From Streptomyces changanensis (GTDB taxonomy: Bacteria; Actinomycetota; Actinomycetes; Streptomycetales; Streptomycetaceae), in NCBI RefSeq assembly GCF_024600715.1, contig NZ_CP102332.1, forward strand, positions 6,200,001 through 6,264,000: DNA of 64,000 nt. Direction: 5' to 3'. Below the pieces are notes generated by a model that did no database searches, was not told where the DNA came from, and saw only the letters and a program-made list of their open reading frames with translations. Every line of letters starts with the position of its first letter. The first letter of the stretch is position 1. Of this stretch, positions 18,846-26,547 are shown piece after piece. Position numbers and translations under genes: made by a program.

Positions 18846-18929
18846 ATGTCCAGCAGCAGCCGCCGCACCACCCTCGCGACCGGGCCGGGCGAGCCGGACT
18901 GGGAACTGCACGGCCCCGCCACCCCGTAG
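18846..18929 (+). CDS. Possible small protein of 27 residues
   Basis: A short ORF with a Ser/Arg-rich start (MSSSSRRTT) and a C-terminal part with Trp and His (PDWELHG). All but one of its 27 sense codons end in G or C, a strong coding mark for Streptomyces in such a short frame. A GGGGG tract lies 8-13 bases upstream of the ATG as a weak ribosome binding site. There is no signal peptide and no Cys. It ends 32 bases before the stop of the convergent oxidoreductase gene. The function is unknown and a chance ORF cannot be excluded. Confidence 0.4.
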   Translation: MSSSSRRTTLATGPGEPDWELHGPATP

Positions 18930-18961
18930 GCCGAGCGCGCCACCCGACCCGTCGGGCGGCG

Positions 18962-20041
18962 CTACGGGGTGTCCCGGGTGCCCGACGCGCCGCCGCCCCG
19001 CTCCTCCCCTCGGGGCGGCGGCCCCGGTCGCAGCCCGGCCAGGCGCGCCAGCCTCCCGAAGGAGTCCCGCAGCGCTTCCCGGTCATAGGTGCTCGTCGTC
19101 ACCAGCAACTCGTCCGCACCGGTCTGCGCCACGACCTCCTCCAGCGCCTCCCGCACCTGCCCCTCCGTACCGTGGACGTGCCCGCGCAGCCCCGACGCGA
19201 GGTACTCCCGCTCCCGCGCCGACACGGCCCGGGCCTCCACCGCCTCCGGCGGGGCCAGCGGCGGGAACGCACCGCGCGTCCGCGCGTGCGCGAGGGACCA
19301 CGCCTCCGGCAGCAGCATCCGCGCCGCCTCCTCCCGTGTCCCGGCCACCGCAATGGTGCCCGCCACCACCACGTACGGCTCCGCGGCCCACGGCGAGGGA
19401 CGGAAACCGGAACGGTACCGGCCGATCGCCTCGACGACCTTCGCCCGCCCCTTCAGGTCCCCCACGACCAGCGGCAGCCCCGCCGCGGCCGCGATCCGCG
19501 CCCCCTCGCCGGTCGCCAGCACGAACGGCGGCACGCGCAACCCCTCCGCCGGCAGGGCCCGCACCCCGGGGTGCGCCGTCTGCGTGCCCCGGAACCAGCC
19601 CAGCAGCTCGTCCAGCTGCTCCGCGAAGCCGTCCGCCTCCTCCTTGCCGTGCCCGAGCGCCCGCCGGATCCCGTCCGTGAACCCCACCGAACGGCCCACC
19701 CCCATGTCGATCCGGCCCGGGAACAGCGACTCCAGCACCCCGAACTGCTCCGCCACCACCAGTGGACGGTGGTTCGGGAGCATCACCCCGCCGGTCCCCA
19801 CCCGGACGGTCGAGGTCGCCGCGGCCACGGCGGCCGCCAGGACGGTCGGCGCCGAACCGGCCACCCCCGGCACGCCATGGTGCTCCGACACCCAGAACCG
19901 GTGGTACCCCAACTCCTCCGCGTACCGGGCGAGGCGGACGGTCTCCCGCAGGGCCTGCGGCCCGTCACCGCCCTCCCACAGCCGGGAGCGGTCCAGGACG
20001 GAGAGGCGGACGGGGAGCGGGGCAACGACCGGGAGACTCAC
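18962..20041 (-). CDS. Luciferase-like (LLM class) flavin oxidoreductase, MsnO8 type
   Basis: A 359-residue bacterial-luciferase-fold protein. The start has PLPVRLSVLDRS and then the family blocks WVSEHHGVPGVAGSAP, VGTGGVMLPNHRPLVVAEQFG and LFPGRIDMGVGR, characteristic of the MsnO8-type LLM group that uses reduced FMN or F420. The C-terminal 20 residues are Gly/Arg-rich and not part of the fold. Substrate unknown. It is convergent with the small ORF and divergent from the HAD gene, with only 58 bases between the latter starts. Confidence 0.9.
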   Translation of the reverse strand: MSLPVVAPLPVRLSVLDRSRLWEGGDGPQALRETVRLARYAEELGYHRFWVSEHHGVPGVAGSAPTVLAAAVAAATSTVRVGTGGVMLPNHRPLVVAEQFGVLESLFPGRIDMGVGRSVGFTDGIRRALGHGKEEADGFAEQLDELLGWFRGTQTAHPGVRALPAEGLRVPPFVLATGEGARIAAAAGLPLVVGDLKGRAKVVEAIGRYRSGFRPSPWAAEPYVVVAGTIAVAGTREEAARMLLPEAWSLAHARTRGAFPPLAPPEAVEARAVSAREREYLASGLRGHVHGTEGQVREALEEVVAQTGADELLVTTSTYDREALRDSFGRLARLAGLRPGPPPRGEERGGGASGTRDTP

Positions 20042-20087
20042 GCCTTGTCCAACACCTCCCGCGCCCCGTGATTCCCCGTCCCCGGCC

Positions 20088-20093
20088 TAGGCT
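20088..20093 (+). promoter_or_regulatory. -10 element for a leaderless HAD-gene transcript
   Basis: TAGGCT lies 6 bases before the GTG at 20100 with no ribosome binding site between, so transcription probably starts at the initiation codon. Confidence 0.45.
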
Positions 20094-20099
20094 TACGGG

Positions 20100-20588
20100 G
20101 TGACGAGCGACAGCAGGCCCCTGGCCGTGTTCGACCTGGACAACACCCTCTCCGACGCGAGGCACCGCCAGCACTTCCTGCAGCGCACCCCGCGCGACTG
20201 GGACGGCTTCTTCGGCGCGGCCCCGCAGGATCCGCCCCTGCCGCCCGGTGTCGCCCTGTGCCTGGAGGCGGCACGGCAGTGCGAGATCCGCTACCTCACC
20301 GGACGGCCCGAGCGGTGCCGCCGCGACAGCCTGGACTGGCTCGCCCTGCACGGACTGCCCGAGGGCCGCCTCCACATGCGCCGCGACGACGACCGGCGAC
20401 CGGCGAGGGTGACGAAGCTGGAGGTGCTGCGCCGCATCGGCCGCAGCCGCGAGGTGCGCATGCTCGTCGACGACGACGAGTTGGTCTGCGACGCTGCCGC
20501 GAAGGCCGGGTTCCGCGTCGTGCGCGCGGACTGGGCGCTCGCCTCGGACGCGCTGCGCCAGGCCCAGGAGAAGGAGGGCCGCACCTGA
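20100..20588 (+). CDS. HAD-superfamily phosphatase, polynucleotide-kinase-like
   Basis: A 162-residue HAD protein. Motif I is VFDLDNTLSD, the Thr/Ser motif II is in RYLTGRPERCR, a Lys sits in the RVTKLEVLRRI segment, and motif IV is LVDDDELVCDAA. It has no large cap domain, resembling the phosphatase half of T4 polynucleotide kinase and similar small phosphatases. The substrate is not known. The GTG start follows a TAGGCT box by 6 bases, which fits a leaderless mRNA. The next feature downstream on the other strand is dodecin, across a low-complexity gap. Confidence 0.85.
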   Translation: MTSDSRPLAVFDLDNTLSDARHRQHFLQRTPRDWDGFFGAAPQDPPLPPGVALCLEAARQCEIRYLTGRPERCRRDSLDWLALHGLPEGRLHMRRDDDRRPARVTKLEVLRRIGRSREVRMLVDDDELVCDAAAKAGFRVVRADWALASDALRQAQEKEGRT

Positions 20589-20925
20589 GCGCGCCTGTTC
20601 GGGGCCGCGCCTGATCCGGACCTGTATCCGGGCCGGACCTGCCCCGGGCCTGTATCCGGGCCGGGCCTGCCCCGCGCCTGATCCGGGCCGCCCTGATCCG
20701 CGCCGTACTTGACCCGGGCTCTTCCGGGCCCCGCCTGATCCGGTCCGCGGCTGCACGCGCCTGGTCCGGCCCGCGCTTGCCCTGCGCCGCGCCTGATCCG
20801 GGCCTGGGCCGGGCCGCGTCCGGGTCGGCCGCGCCTGGGCCGGGCCGCGTCCGGGTCGGTGCCTCGCCCGGGCTGCGTCCGTGCCCCGTCGTACGGGTGG
20901 CGAGCCGTACGCGACGGGGCCGGGG
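20589..20925. repeat. Low-complexity gap with degenerate CCGGGCC(G)CC(T)GATCC-like repeats
   Basis: A 337-base stretch between the 3' ends of the HAD and dodecin genes. It consists of imperfect repeats around CTGATCCGGGCC and GGGCCGCGTCCGGGTCGG, the latter occurring twice near 20810-20870. No gene is supported. Confidence 0.6.
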
Positions 20926-21153
20926 TCACGCCTCGCCGGCGTCCGGACCGTCGAGCCGGAAACCGACCTTCATCCCGACCTGGTAGTGCGCCACGCGCCC
21001 GTCCTCCAGGTGCCCGCGGATCTCCGTGACCTCGAACCAGTCCAGGTTGTGCAGGGTCTGCGCGGCCCGCGCGATGCCGTTGCCGATCGCCGCGTCCAGC
21101 CCCTCGTGCGAGGTGCCCACGATCTCGGTGACGCGGTACGTGTGGTGCGACAT
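20926..21153 (-). CDS. Dodecin (flavin/CoA-binding)
   Basis: A 75-residue dodecin: short beta-alpha-beta-beta protein with TYRVTEIVGTSHEGLDAAIGN at the start, the conserved Trp in LDWFEV that stacks on flavin, and VGMKVGFRLD at the end. Dodecins form hollow 12-mers that bind flavins (and CoA in actinobacteria) and act as a store or buffer. The ATG at 21153 gives the usual size; the longer frame is not plausible. It is divergent from the DasA-like gene across a promoter region with two palindromes. Confidence 0.92.
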   Translation of the reverse strand: MSHHTYRVTEIVGTSHEGLDAAIGNGIARAAQTLHNLDWFEVTEIRGHLEDGRVAHYQVGMKVGFRLDGPDAGEA

Positions 21154-21260
21154 GGCGGTCTCCTCCTCGGCGGCTGCGCGCGCCCGGTGGCGCGCCCCTT
21201 CCACGGTGCCCCAGGGCGGACGGGTCCGCGAGGCGGGCGCCCCGGGACTTGACCCGGCCA

Positions 21261-21274
21261 TTGGTACATACCAA
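21261..21274 (+). promoter_or_regulatory. DasR-type operator (dre-like) upstream of the orphan DasA-like gene
   Basis: TTGGTACATACCAA is a perfect 6+6 dyad and matches the TGGT-N4-ACCA core of the DasR dre site. It lies between a TTGACC -35-like hexamer (21249-21254) and a CAAAAT -10-like hexamer (21272-21277), spaced 17 bases, so binding would block RNA polymerase. The element at 59656-59671 before the chitinase is identical in 13 of 14 core bases. Confidence 0.7.
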
Positions 21275-21294
21275 AATCCAGCCATCCGCCCGTT

Positions 21295-21308
21295 GCGAAC
21301 GCGTTCGC
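21295..21308. promoter_or_regulatory. Perfect 14-base palindrome GCGAACGCGTTCGC
   Basis: A perfect 14-base dyad with a central CG, 20 bases downstream of the dre-like site and 53 bases before the DasA-like start. The form resembles LacI-family operators. The protein that binds is unknown. Confidence 0.4.
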
Positions 21309-21360
21309 TCCCCCCACGTCGGGTCCGTCCTCCCTGCAGAAAACGCAAAAGGTGACCTAC

Positions 21361-22608
21361 GTGAAGAAGCGCACGCTCGGCCCCGCCGCGCTCGTGTCCG
21401 CCCTCGCCCTGACCGGCTGCGGTCTCGTCCCCGGCCAGGACGGCGGCAGCCGCACCGTCACCGTCTGGCTCATGAAGGGCAGCGCCTCCGACGAGTTCCT
21501 CCAGCGGTTCACCACCGCCTACGAGCGGGAGCACCCCGACGTCCGCCTGGAGATCGTCATCCAGGAGTGGACCGGCATCGGCAAGAAGGTCACCGCCGCG
21601 CTCGCCGGCGACGACGCCCCCGACGCCATCGAGGTCGGCAACACCCAGGTGGCCCGGTACGCCGGCAGCGAGCGGCTGTACGACCTGACCCTGGAGTCCG
21701 TGCGCGACCTCGGCCGCGAGGAGTGGCTGCCCGGCCTCGCCGAGCCCGGCAGCATCGACGGCAGCCAGTACGGGATTCCCTGGTACGCGGCCAACCGGGT
21801 CGTCGTCTACCGCAAGGACCTCTTCCGGCAGGCCGGCGTGGAGGAGCCGCCCAAGACCCGCGAGCAGTGGCTGGAGGACACGGAGAAGGTCAACGGCACC
21901 GGCGCCCAGGGCATCTACCTCGCCGGCCAGGACTGGTACACCCTCGCCGGGTTCGTCTGGGACGAGGGCGGCGAGCTCGCCGTGGAGAAGGACGGCGCCT
22001 GGGTCGGCGCGCTCGACTCGCCCGCCGCGCTCCGCGGCATGGACTTCTACCGGACACTCCAGTCCCTCGGCTCCGGCCCGGTCGACGCCGACGAGGAGAA
22101 CCCGCCCCAGGCCGAGGTCTTCGCCCGCGGCCGGGTCGCCCAGATCATCGCCACGCCCGGCGTGGCCGCCGCCATCGAGGAGCGCAACCCCTCCCTCGCC
22201 GCCCGGCTCGGCTTCTTCCCGGTGCCGGGCAGGACGGCGAAGGAGCCGGGCGCCGTCTTCACCGGCGGCTCCGTCCTGGTCGTCCCCGTGAACGCCGGCG
22301 AACGGGCCGCCGGGATCGACGTGGTCAAGGCGCTCGCCGGCGAGAAGTGGCAGACGGACCTGGCCCGCACCATGCACTACGTCCCCAACAAGACGTCCCT
22401 GGCGTCCGTCGTCGAGGGCCAGGAGGCCACCGCCGCCATGGCCGCGGGCGCCGCGCGGGGCCGAGCCACGCCCAACTCGCCGCACTGGGCGGACGTCGAG
22501 GCAGACAACCCCATCAAGCCGTACATGACGGCCGTCCTCCAGGGGCGCGACCCCAGGGCGGCCGCTCGCGCGGCGTCCGCGCGGATCACCGACGCCCTGG
22601 CGGGCTGA
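21361..22608 (+). CDS. Orphan DasA-like sugar-binding lipoprotein
   Basis: A 415-residue extracellular solute-binding protein (family 1). The signal peptide starts MKKRTLG and ends in lipobox LTGC; the mature part has VWLMKGSASDEFL, QEWTGIGKKVTAAL, EVGNTQVARY and GIPWYAANRVVVY, which match the DasA chitobiose-binding group. The GTG at 21361 is chosen because AAAGG lies 8-13 bases upstream and the signal peptide begins there; a GTG at 21352 is in frame but badly spaced. No permease genes are adjacent. A paralogue with many shared blocks is at 38128-39384 in a full ABC operon, and this protein may use those or other permeases. The promoter carries a dre-like operator. Confidence 0.88.
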   Translation: MKKRTLGPAALVSALALTGCGLVPGQDGGSRTVTVWLMKGSASDEFLQRFTTAYEREHPDVRLEIVIQEWTGIGKKVTAALAGDDAPDAIEVGNTQVARYAGSERLYDLTLESVRDLGREEWLPGLAEPGSIDGSQYGIPWYAANRVVVYRKDLFRQAGVEEPPKTREQWLEDTEKVNGTGAQGIYLAGQDWYTLAGFVWDEGGELAVEKDGAWVGALDSPAALRGMDFYRTLQSLGSGPVDADEENPPQAEVFARGRVAQIIATPGVAAAIEERNPSLAARLGFFPVPGRTAKEPGAVFTGGSVLVVPVNAGERAAGIDVVKALAGEKWQTDLARTMHYVPNKTSLASVVEGQEATAAMAAGAARGRATPNSPHWADVEADNPIKPYMTAVLQGRDPRAAARAASARITDALAG

Positions 22609-22877
22609 GCCGGCAGGCCGGGCGGGATCCGCCGCGCAGGTCCCTGCCCGATCCCGAGCGGCAGGCGCTGCCCGGGCCGAGTGGCCGGCCCCTGCCCGGG
22701 CCCCGGCGCCGGCCCGCGCGGGACCGTGGTGCCGGGTGCGAACCGGGCATTCAGCCGCCGCACATCCCCGCTCCGCCGGGCGGACACGCCGAAGCCAGCC
22801 GGTGACGGCACAAGTAGGGGGTGAGGCCCGCCGCACGACCGCGGCCCGCCCCCGCCGCCCCCGGCCAAGGAGCCCCC

Positions 22878-23723
22878 ATGACCACGACGACCCCGGCCCC
22901 GGCCCTCCCGGCCCCCGCCGCCCTCCCGGCCCCGTCGTCCCCCGCCCGCCCGCAGCACCCGGAGATCCGGGCCGCGGCCGAGGCCACCGGCCGGCCCCGG
23001 TACCGCGTAGCCCTCGCCCGTACGCAGGAAGAGGTCCGGGCCGCCCAGCGGCTGCGGCACCTCGTCTTCGCCGGCGAGCTGGGCGCGCACCTCGCCGGGC
23101 CCGAACCCGGCCTCGACAGCGACGCCTTCGACGCCTACTGCGACCACCTCCTCGTCCGCGAGGAGACCACCGGCGAGGTCGTCGGCACGTACCGCCTCCT
23201 GCCGCCCGAGCGCGCCCGCATCGCCGGACGCCTCTACTCCGACGGCGAGTTCGACCTCTCCCGGCTGGCGCCCATCCGCCACGACCTGGTGGAGGTCGGC
23301 CGCTCCTGCGTCCACCCCGCCCACCGCGACGGCGCGGTCATCTCCCTCATCTGGTCCGGCATCGCCCGCTACATGACCCGCGCCGGGCACGACTGGCTCG
23401 CCGGCTGCTGCTCCCTGCCGCTCGCCGACGGCGGCGCCCTCGCCGCGGCCACCTGGGAGGCCGTCCGGGCCCGCCACCTCGCGCCCGAGGAGTACTGGGT
23501 CACCCCGCACCGGCTGTGGACCCCCGCCCCCGGCACCGCCCGGCCCGCCGCCCGCACCGATCTGCCGCCCCTGCTGCGCGGCTACCTTCGCCTCGGCGCC
23601 TGGGTGTGCGGCGCTCCGGCCCACGACCCCGACTTCGGCGTCGCCGACCTGTACGTCCTGCTGTCCCTGCGCCGCACCAACCCCCGTTACCTGCGCCACT
23701 TCCTCGCCCTCGGCGCGGAGTGA
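22878..23723 (+). CDS. olsB: Ornithine lipid N-acyltransferase OlsB-like (GNAT fold)
   Basis: A 281-residue acyltransferase. After an Ala/Pro-rich start the OlsB/hemolysin fold runs from about residue 45: AQRLRHLVFAGELG, FDAYCDHLLVREE, GTYRLLPPERA, FDLSRLAPIRHDLVEVGRSCVHPAHRDG and ISLIWSGIARYM. It transfers a 3-hydroxyacyl group to ornithine to give lyso-ornithine lipid. The start at 22878 follows AAGGAG. The stop overlaps the next start (TGATG), so it is coupled with the second acyltransferase, as in S. coelicolor SCO0920-0921 (from memory). Only general acyltransferase chemistry is shown by the sequence; the ornithine assignment rests on the pair. Confidence 0.82.
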   Translation: MTTTTPAPALPAPAALPAPSSPARPQHPEIRAAAEATGRPRYRVALARTQEEVRAAQRLRHLVFAGELGAHLAGPEPGLDSDAFDAYCDHLLVREETTGEVVGTYRLLPPERARIAGRLYSDGEFDLSRLAPIRHDLVEVGRSCVHPAHRDGAVISLIWSGIARYMTRAGHDWLAGCCSLPLADGGALAAATWEAVRARHLAPEEYWVTPHRLWTPAPGTARPAARTDLPPLLRGYLRLGAWVCGAPAHDPDFGVADLYVLLSLRRTNPRYLRHFLALGAE

Positions 23724-24802
23724 TGAGCGCCTGGCTGCCCTCCTCGCCCTGTACCCCGCGCCGCTGCGCGACCCCGGCCCACCCGGCGGCCGGCCGCCTC
23801 CGCGCCGTCTCGCGCCTGCTCGCCGGGGTGGGCGCCGTCCTCGCCGGGCTCGTCCTCGCGCCGCTCGCCTCGCCCCTCGCCCCGGCCGCCCGGCACCGGC
23901 TCGCCCGGCTGTGGTGCCGTACCGTGCTCCGCTCGTTCGGCGTCCGTACCCGCGTCATCGGGGTCCCGCCGCCCGGCGCGCACCTCGTCGTCGCCAACCA
24001 CGTTTCCTGGCTCGACGTACCGCTGCTCGCCGCTGTCCTGCCCGGCCGCATGGTCGCCAAGCGGGAGGTGCGGGACTGGCCGCTGCTCGGCCCGGTCGCC
24101 GCACTCGGCGGCACGCTCTTCCTCGACCGCGACCGTCTGCGCACCCTGCCGGGCGCCGTCCGCGCCATGGCCCGCACCCTCGGCGCGGGGCACCGCGTCG
24201 TCGTCTTCCCCGAGGGCTCCACCTGGTGCGGCCGGGCCCGCGGCGCCTTCCGCCCGGCGGCCTTCCAGGCGGCGCTCGACGCGGGCGCCCCGGTCCTGCC
24301 GGTACGGATCGCCTACCGGCCGCTCGGACCCGCCGCGTTCGTCGGCGACGACCCCCTCGTCGTCTCGCTGTGGCGGGTCGTATCGGCGGGCGCCCTCACC
24401 GCCGAACTGCGGCTCCTGCCGCCCCTCCCGGCCGGGCTCCACACCGACCGGCGCGCCCTGGCCCGCGCCGCGCACACGGCGGTGACGGGCCGGGCCGCGC
24501 CCGGGGACGACACCGGGCGCGCGGCCGGTGTCGGGCACGCGTCCCACATCAAGCACGCACCCCGCGACGTGTGGCACGCACCCCGCGACGCCGGGCACCC
24601 GCCTCGCACCGGGCAGGTGCCCCGCACCGGGCACGCACCCCGCGACGCCGGGCACCCGCCCCGCACCGGGCAGGTGCCCCGCGTCCGGGCCGAGCCTCAG
24701 ACGACGGTCGCCAGCGACAGCGCGAACCAGCCCCGCTCATCGGTCCACCACCGCGACAACTCCATCCCCGCCGCGGCCAGTTCCGCCGCCACCCCCTCCT
24801 GA
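23723..24802 (+). CDS. olsA: Lyso-ornithine lipid O-acyltransferase OlsA-like, with a repetitive tail
   Basis: A 359-residue PlsC-family protein. After one N-terminal membrane segment (about 28-50) come the motifs NHVSWLD (HX4D), FLDRDR, VFPEGSTWCG (EGST) and PVRIAYR. It adds the second acyl chain to lyso-ornithine lipid. The catalytic part ends near residue 265; beyond this lies an unusual tail with a 57-bp in-frame repeat giving HAPRDAGHPPRTGQVPRTG. The tail's coding frame runs on past the end of egtD, overlapping the convergent gene by 106 bases, so its last third may be recent read-through sequence. The tail is not needed for known OlsA proteins. Confidence 0.8.
   Translation: MSAWLPSSPCTPRRCATPAHPAAGRLRAVSRLLAGVGAVLAGLVLAPLASPLAPAARHRLARLWCRTVLRSFGVRTRVIGVPPPGAHLVVANHVSWLDVPLLAAVLPGRMVAKREVRDWPLLGPVAALGGTLFLDRDRLRTLPGAVRAMARTLGAGHRVVVFPEGSTWCGRARGAFRPAAFQAALDAGAPVLPVRIAYRPLGPAAFVGDDPLVVSLWRVVSAGALTAELRLLPPLPAGLHTDRRALARAAHTAVTGRAAPGDDTGRAAGVGHASHIKHAPRDVWHAPRDAGHPPRTGQVPRTGHAPRDAGHPPRTGQVPRVRAEPQTTVASDSANQPRSSVHHRDNSIPAAASSAATPS
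24574..24682. repeat. 57-bp in-frame direct repeat inside the olsA tail
   Basis: Two copies of a 57-bp unit (starting at 24574 and 24631, the second incomplete) beginning GCACGCACCCCGCGACGCCG. Since 57 is a multiple of 3, the protein repeats 19 residues. A degenerate partial copy precedes at 24550. Confidence 0.8.
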
Positions 24803-25662
24803 CGGAACTTCGCCGACACCTCCGTCCGCAGCTCCTCACCCGCCGCGAACGGCACGGTGAGGTCCAGCTCCGGGATCGTCACGGTCAGCCCGCGCCGCGC
24901 CCGCAGCCGCATCTCCACCCACTCGCGTTCCCGGTCCCACACGGCCACGTGGTCGAAGTCGCCCGCGTCGACGTCCGCGCCCAGTTCCCGGGCGAGCACC
25001 GCCAGCACGTTCTTGTTGAACTCCGCCGTCACCCCCGCCGCGTCGTCGTACGCCGCGACCAGCGTCGCCTCGTCCTTGACGAGGTCCGTGCCGAGGAGCA
25101 GCGCGTCGCCCGGCTCCAGGAGCGACCGCACCGACCGCAGGAACCCGGCCCGTTCCCCGGGCAGCAGATTGCCCAGGGTGCCGCCCAGGAAGGCCACCAG
25201 CCGCGGCCCCGGCGTGCCCGGCAGGGCGAGGCCGCGGGTGAAGTCGGCGACGAGGGCGTGCACGCGCAGCCCCGGCAGCTCCTCCGTGAGTGCCGCGGCC
25301 GCGCCGGTCAGCGCCGACTCGCTGACGTCGACGGGCACGTAGTCGGCGAGCCGCGGTCGCAGCGCCCGCAGCAGGTGCCGGGTCTTCTCCGACGACCCCG
25401 AGCCCAGCTCCACCAGGGTCAGGGCCCGGGTCGCCGCGGCGATCTCCGGCGCCCGCGCGACCAGGATGTCCCGCTCGGTACGGGTCGGGTAGTACTCGGG
25501 CAGCCGGGTGATCTCCTCGAACAGCTCGCTGCCGCGCGCGTCGTAGAACCACTTCGGCGGCAGCTCCTTCGGCGTGCGGGTCAGACCGTGCAGCACGTCG
25601 GCGCGCAGGTCGGCGGCGGTGGCGCCCTCGGGGAGGGTGCGGGTCAGCAGGAACGGGCTCAC
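24697..25662 (-). CDS. egtD: L-histidine N-alpha-methyltransferase EgtD (ergothioneine)
   Basis: A 321-residue SAM-dependent methyltransferase that makes trimethylhistidine (hercynine), the first step of ergothioneine synthesis. Family motifs: LPPKWFYDARGSELFEEIT near the start, YYPTRTERDIL, LVELGSGSSEKTR for SAM, FLGGTLGNLLP and FNKNVLAVLARELGAD, followed by VWDRERE-WVEMRL. The GTG start at 25662 overlaps the EgtC stop (GTGA). It is the last gene of egtABCD; there is no egtE in the window, as is common in Streptomyces. Its 3' end is overlapped by the extended olsA frame on the other strand. Confidence 0.95.
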   Translation of the reverse strand: MSPFLLTRTLPEGATAADLRADVLHGLTRTPKELPPKWFYDARGSELFEEITRLPEYYPTRTERDILVARAPEIAAATRALTLVELGSGSSEKTRHLLRALRPRLADYVPVDVSESALTGAAAALTEELPGLRVHALVADFTRGLALPGTPGPRLVAFLGGTLGNLLPGERAGFLRSVRSLLEPGDALLLGTDLVKDEATLVAAYDDAAGVTAEFNKNVLAVLARELGADVDAGDFDHVAVWDREREWVEMRLRARRGLTVTIPELDLTVPFAAGEELRTEVSAKFRQEGVAAELAAAGMELSRWWTDERGWFALSLATVV

Positions 25663-26540
25663 GCGGGGTACTCCTCGAGCGGTTGCCGCGCCGCACGCGC
25701 GGCGTGCGGGGCAGGGGACGGGCGGAAGGACGTGGAGGCGGCGCGGGCCGGGGCGGCCGGCGTGTCCCGGGAGCGGTCCGGCGGGCGGTCCAGGGAGCGG
25801 AGCGCCACGCCGTCCGCCGTGGCGGTCACCAGCGTCCGGTCCGGTGCCTCGCACCACGCGGGATCGTCGTCGTACGGCTCCGACGCCACGACCGCGCGCC
25901 GGCGGCGGCCGGGACCCCCGCCCAGGTGCCAGAGCGTGTCGCCCCACGCCGTCGCGGTGACCGTCGTCCCGTCGACGAGGAGCAGGTTCAGCCGGGAGCC
26001 GGGTGCCGCCGCGGCCACGTCCCGCACCACTGCGGTGAGGGCGTCGGGTGCCGTGTCGCCACGCCGCAGCCGGTGCAGCACCAGCGCCCACAGCAGGGCC
26101 GAGTCGTTGCGCGCCTCCAGGGCGAGCAGGTCGGCGGGCGGCAGGCCGGCCGCGAGCGCCGCGACCGAGCCGGGCCAGCCGGCCACGGCCCCGTTGTGGC
26201 TGAACAACCACGGCCCCGAGGCGAACGGCGCCGCGGCGGCCTCGGCGTCGGCGCCCGGCAGCGTCGCGTCCCGCACGGCGGCCAGTCCCGCCGCCGAGCG
26301 GACCACGCGGGCGAGGTCCGCGAACGAGCGGTCCGCCCACACGGGCCCCGCCCTGCGGTAGCGGCCCGGCACCGGGTCGCCCGGCGCGTACCAGCCGACC
26401 CCGAAGCCGTCGGCGTTGACCGTCCCGTGCCGCTGGTGGCGCGGTGCCCACGACTGCCGGTGGAGTCCGTGCGGGGGCGCGACGAGCAGCTCGCCGAGCG
26501 GTACCGCGTCGTCGCCCACCCAGGCGATGTGCCGGCACAT
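25659..26540 (-). CDS. egtC: Gamma-glutamyl-hercynylcysteine sulfoxide hydrolase EgtC
   Basis: A 293-residue class II glutamine-amidotransferase fold (Ntn hydrolase). The nucleophile is Cys2 in MCRHIAWVGDD, and GFGVGWYAPGDP and WLFSHNGAVAGWPG are the usual binding blocks. It removes the glutamyl group from the EgtB product. It starts 7 bases after the EgtB stop and its stop overlaps the EgtD start. The length is slightly above the usual 230-260 residues because of a variable C-terminal end that is Arg/Ala rich. Confidence 0.94.
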   Translation of the reverse strand: MCRHIAWVGDDAVPLGELLVAPPHGLHRQSWAPRHQRHGTVNADGFGVGWYAPGDPVPGRYRRAGPVWADRSFADLARVVRSAAGLAAVRDATLPGADAEAAAAPFASGPWLFSHNGAVAGWPGSVAALAAGLPPADLLALEARNDSALLWALVLHRLRRGDTAPDALTAVVRDVAAAAPGSRLNLLLVDGTTVTATAWGDTLWHLGGGPGRRRRAVVASEPYDDDPAWCEAPDRTLVTATADGVALRSLDRPPDRSRDTPAAPARAASTSFRPSPAPHAARAARQPLEEYPA

Positions 26541-26547
26541 CAGCGGC

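Noticed and set aside
24697..24802. The olsA/egtD overlap as a sequencing error
   Set aside because: Both frames keep their codon bias up to the overlap and no single base change restores an earlier olsA stop in an obvious way; it is reported as an odd feature instead.
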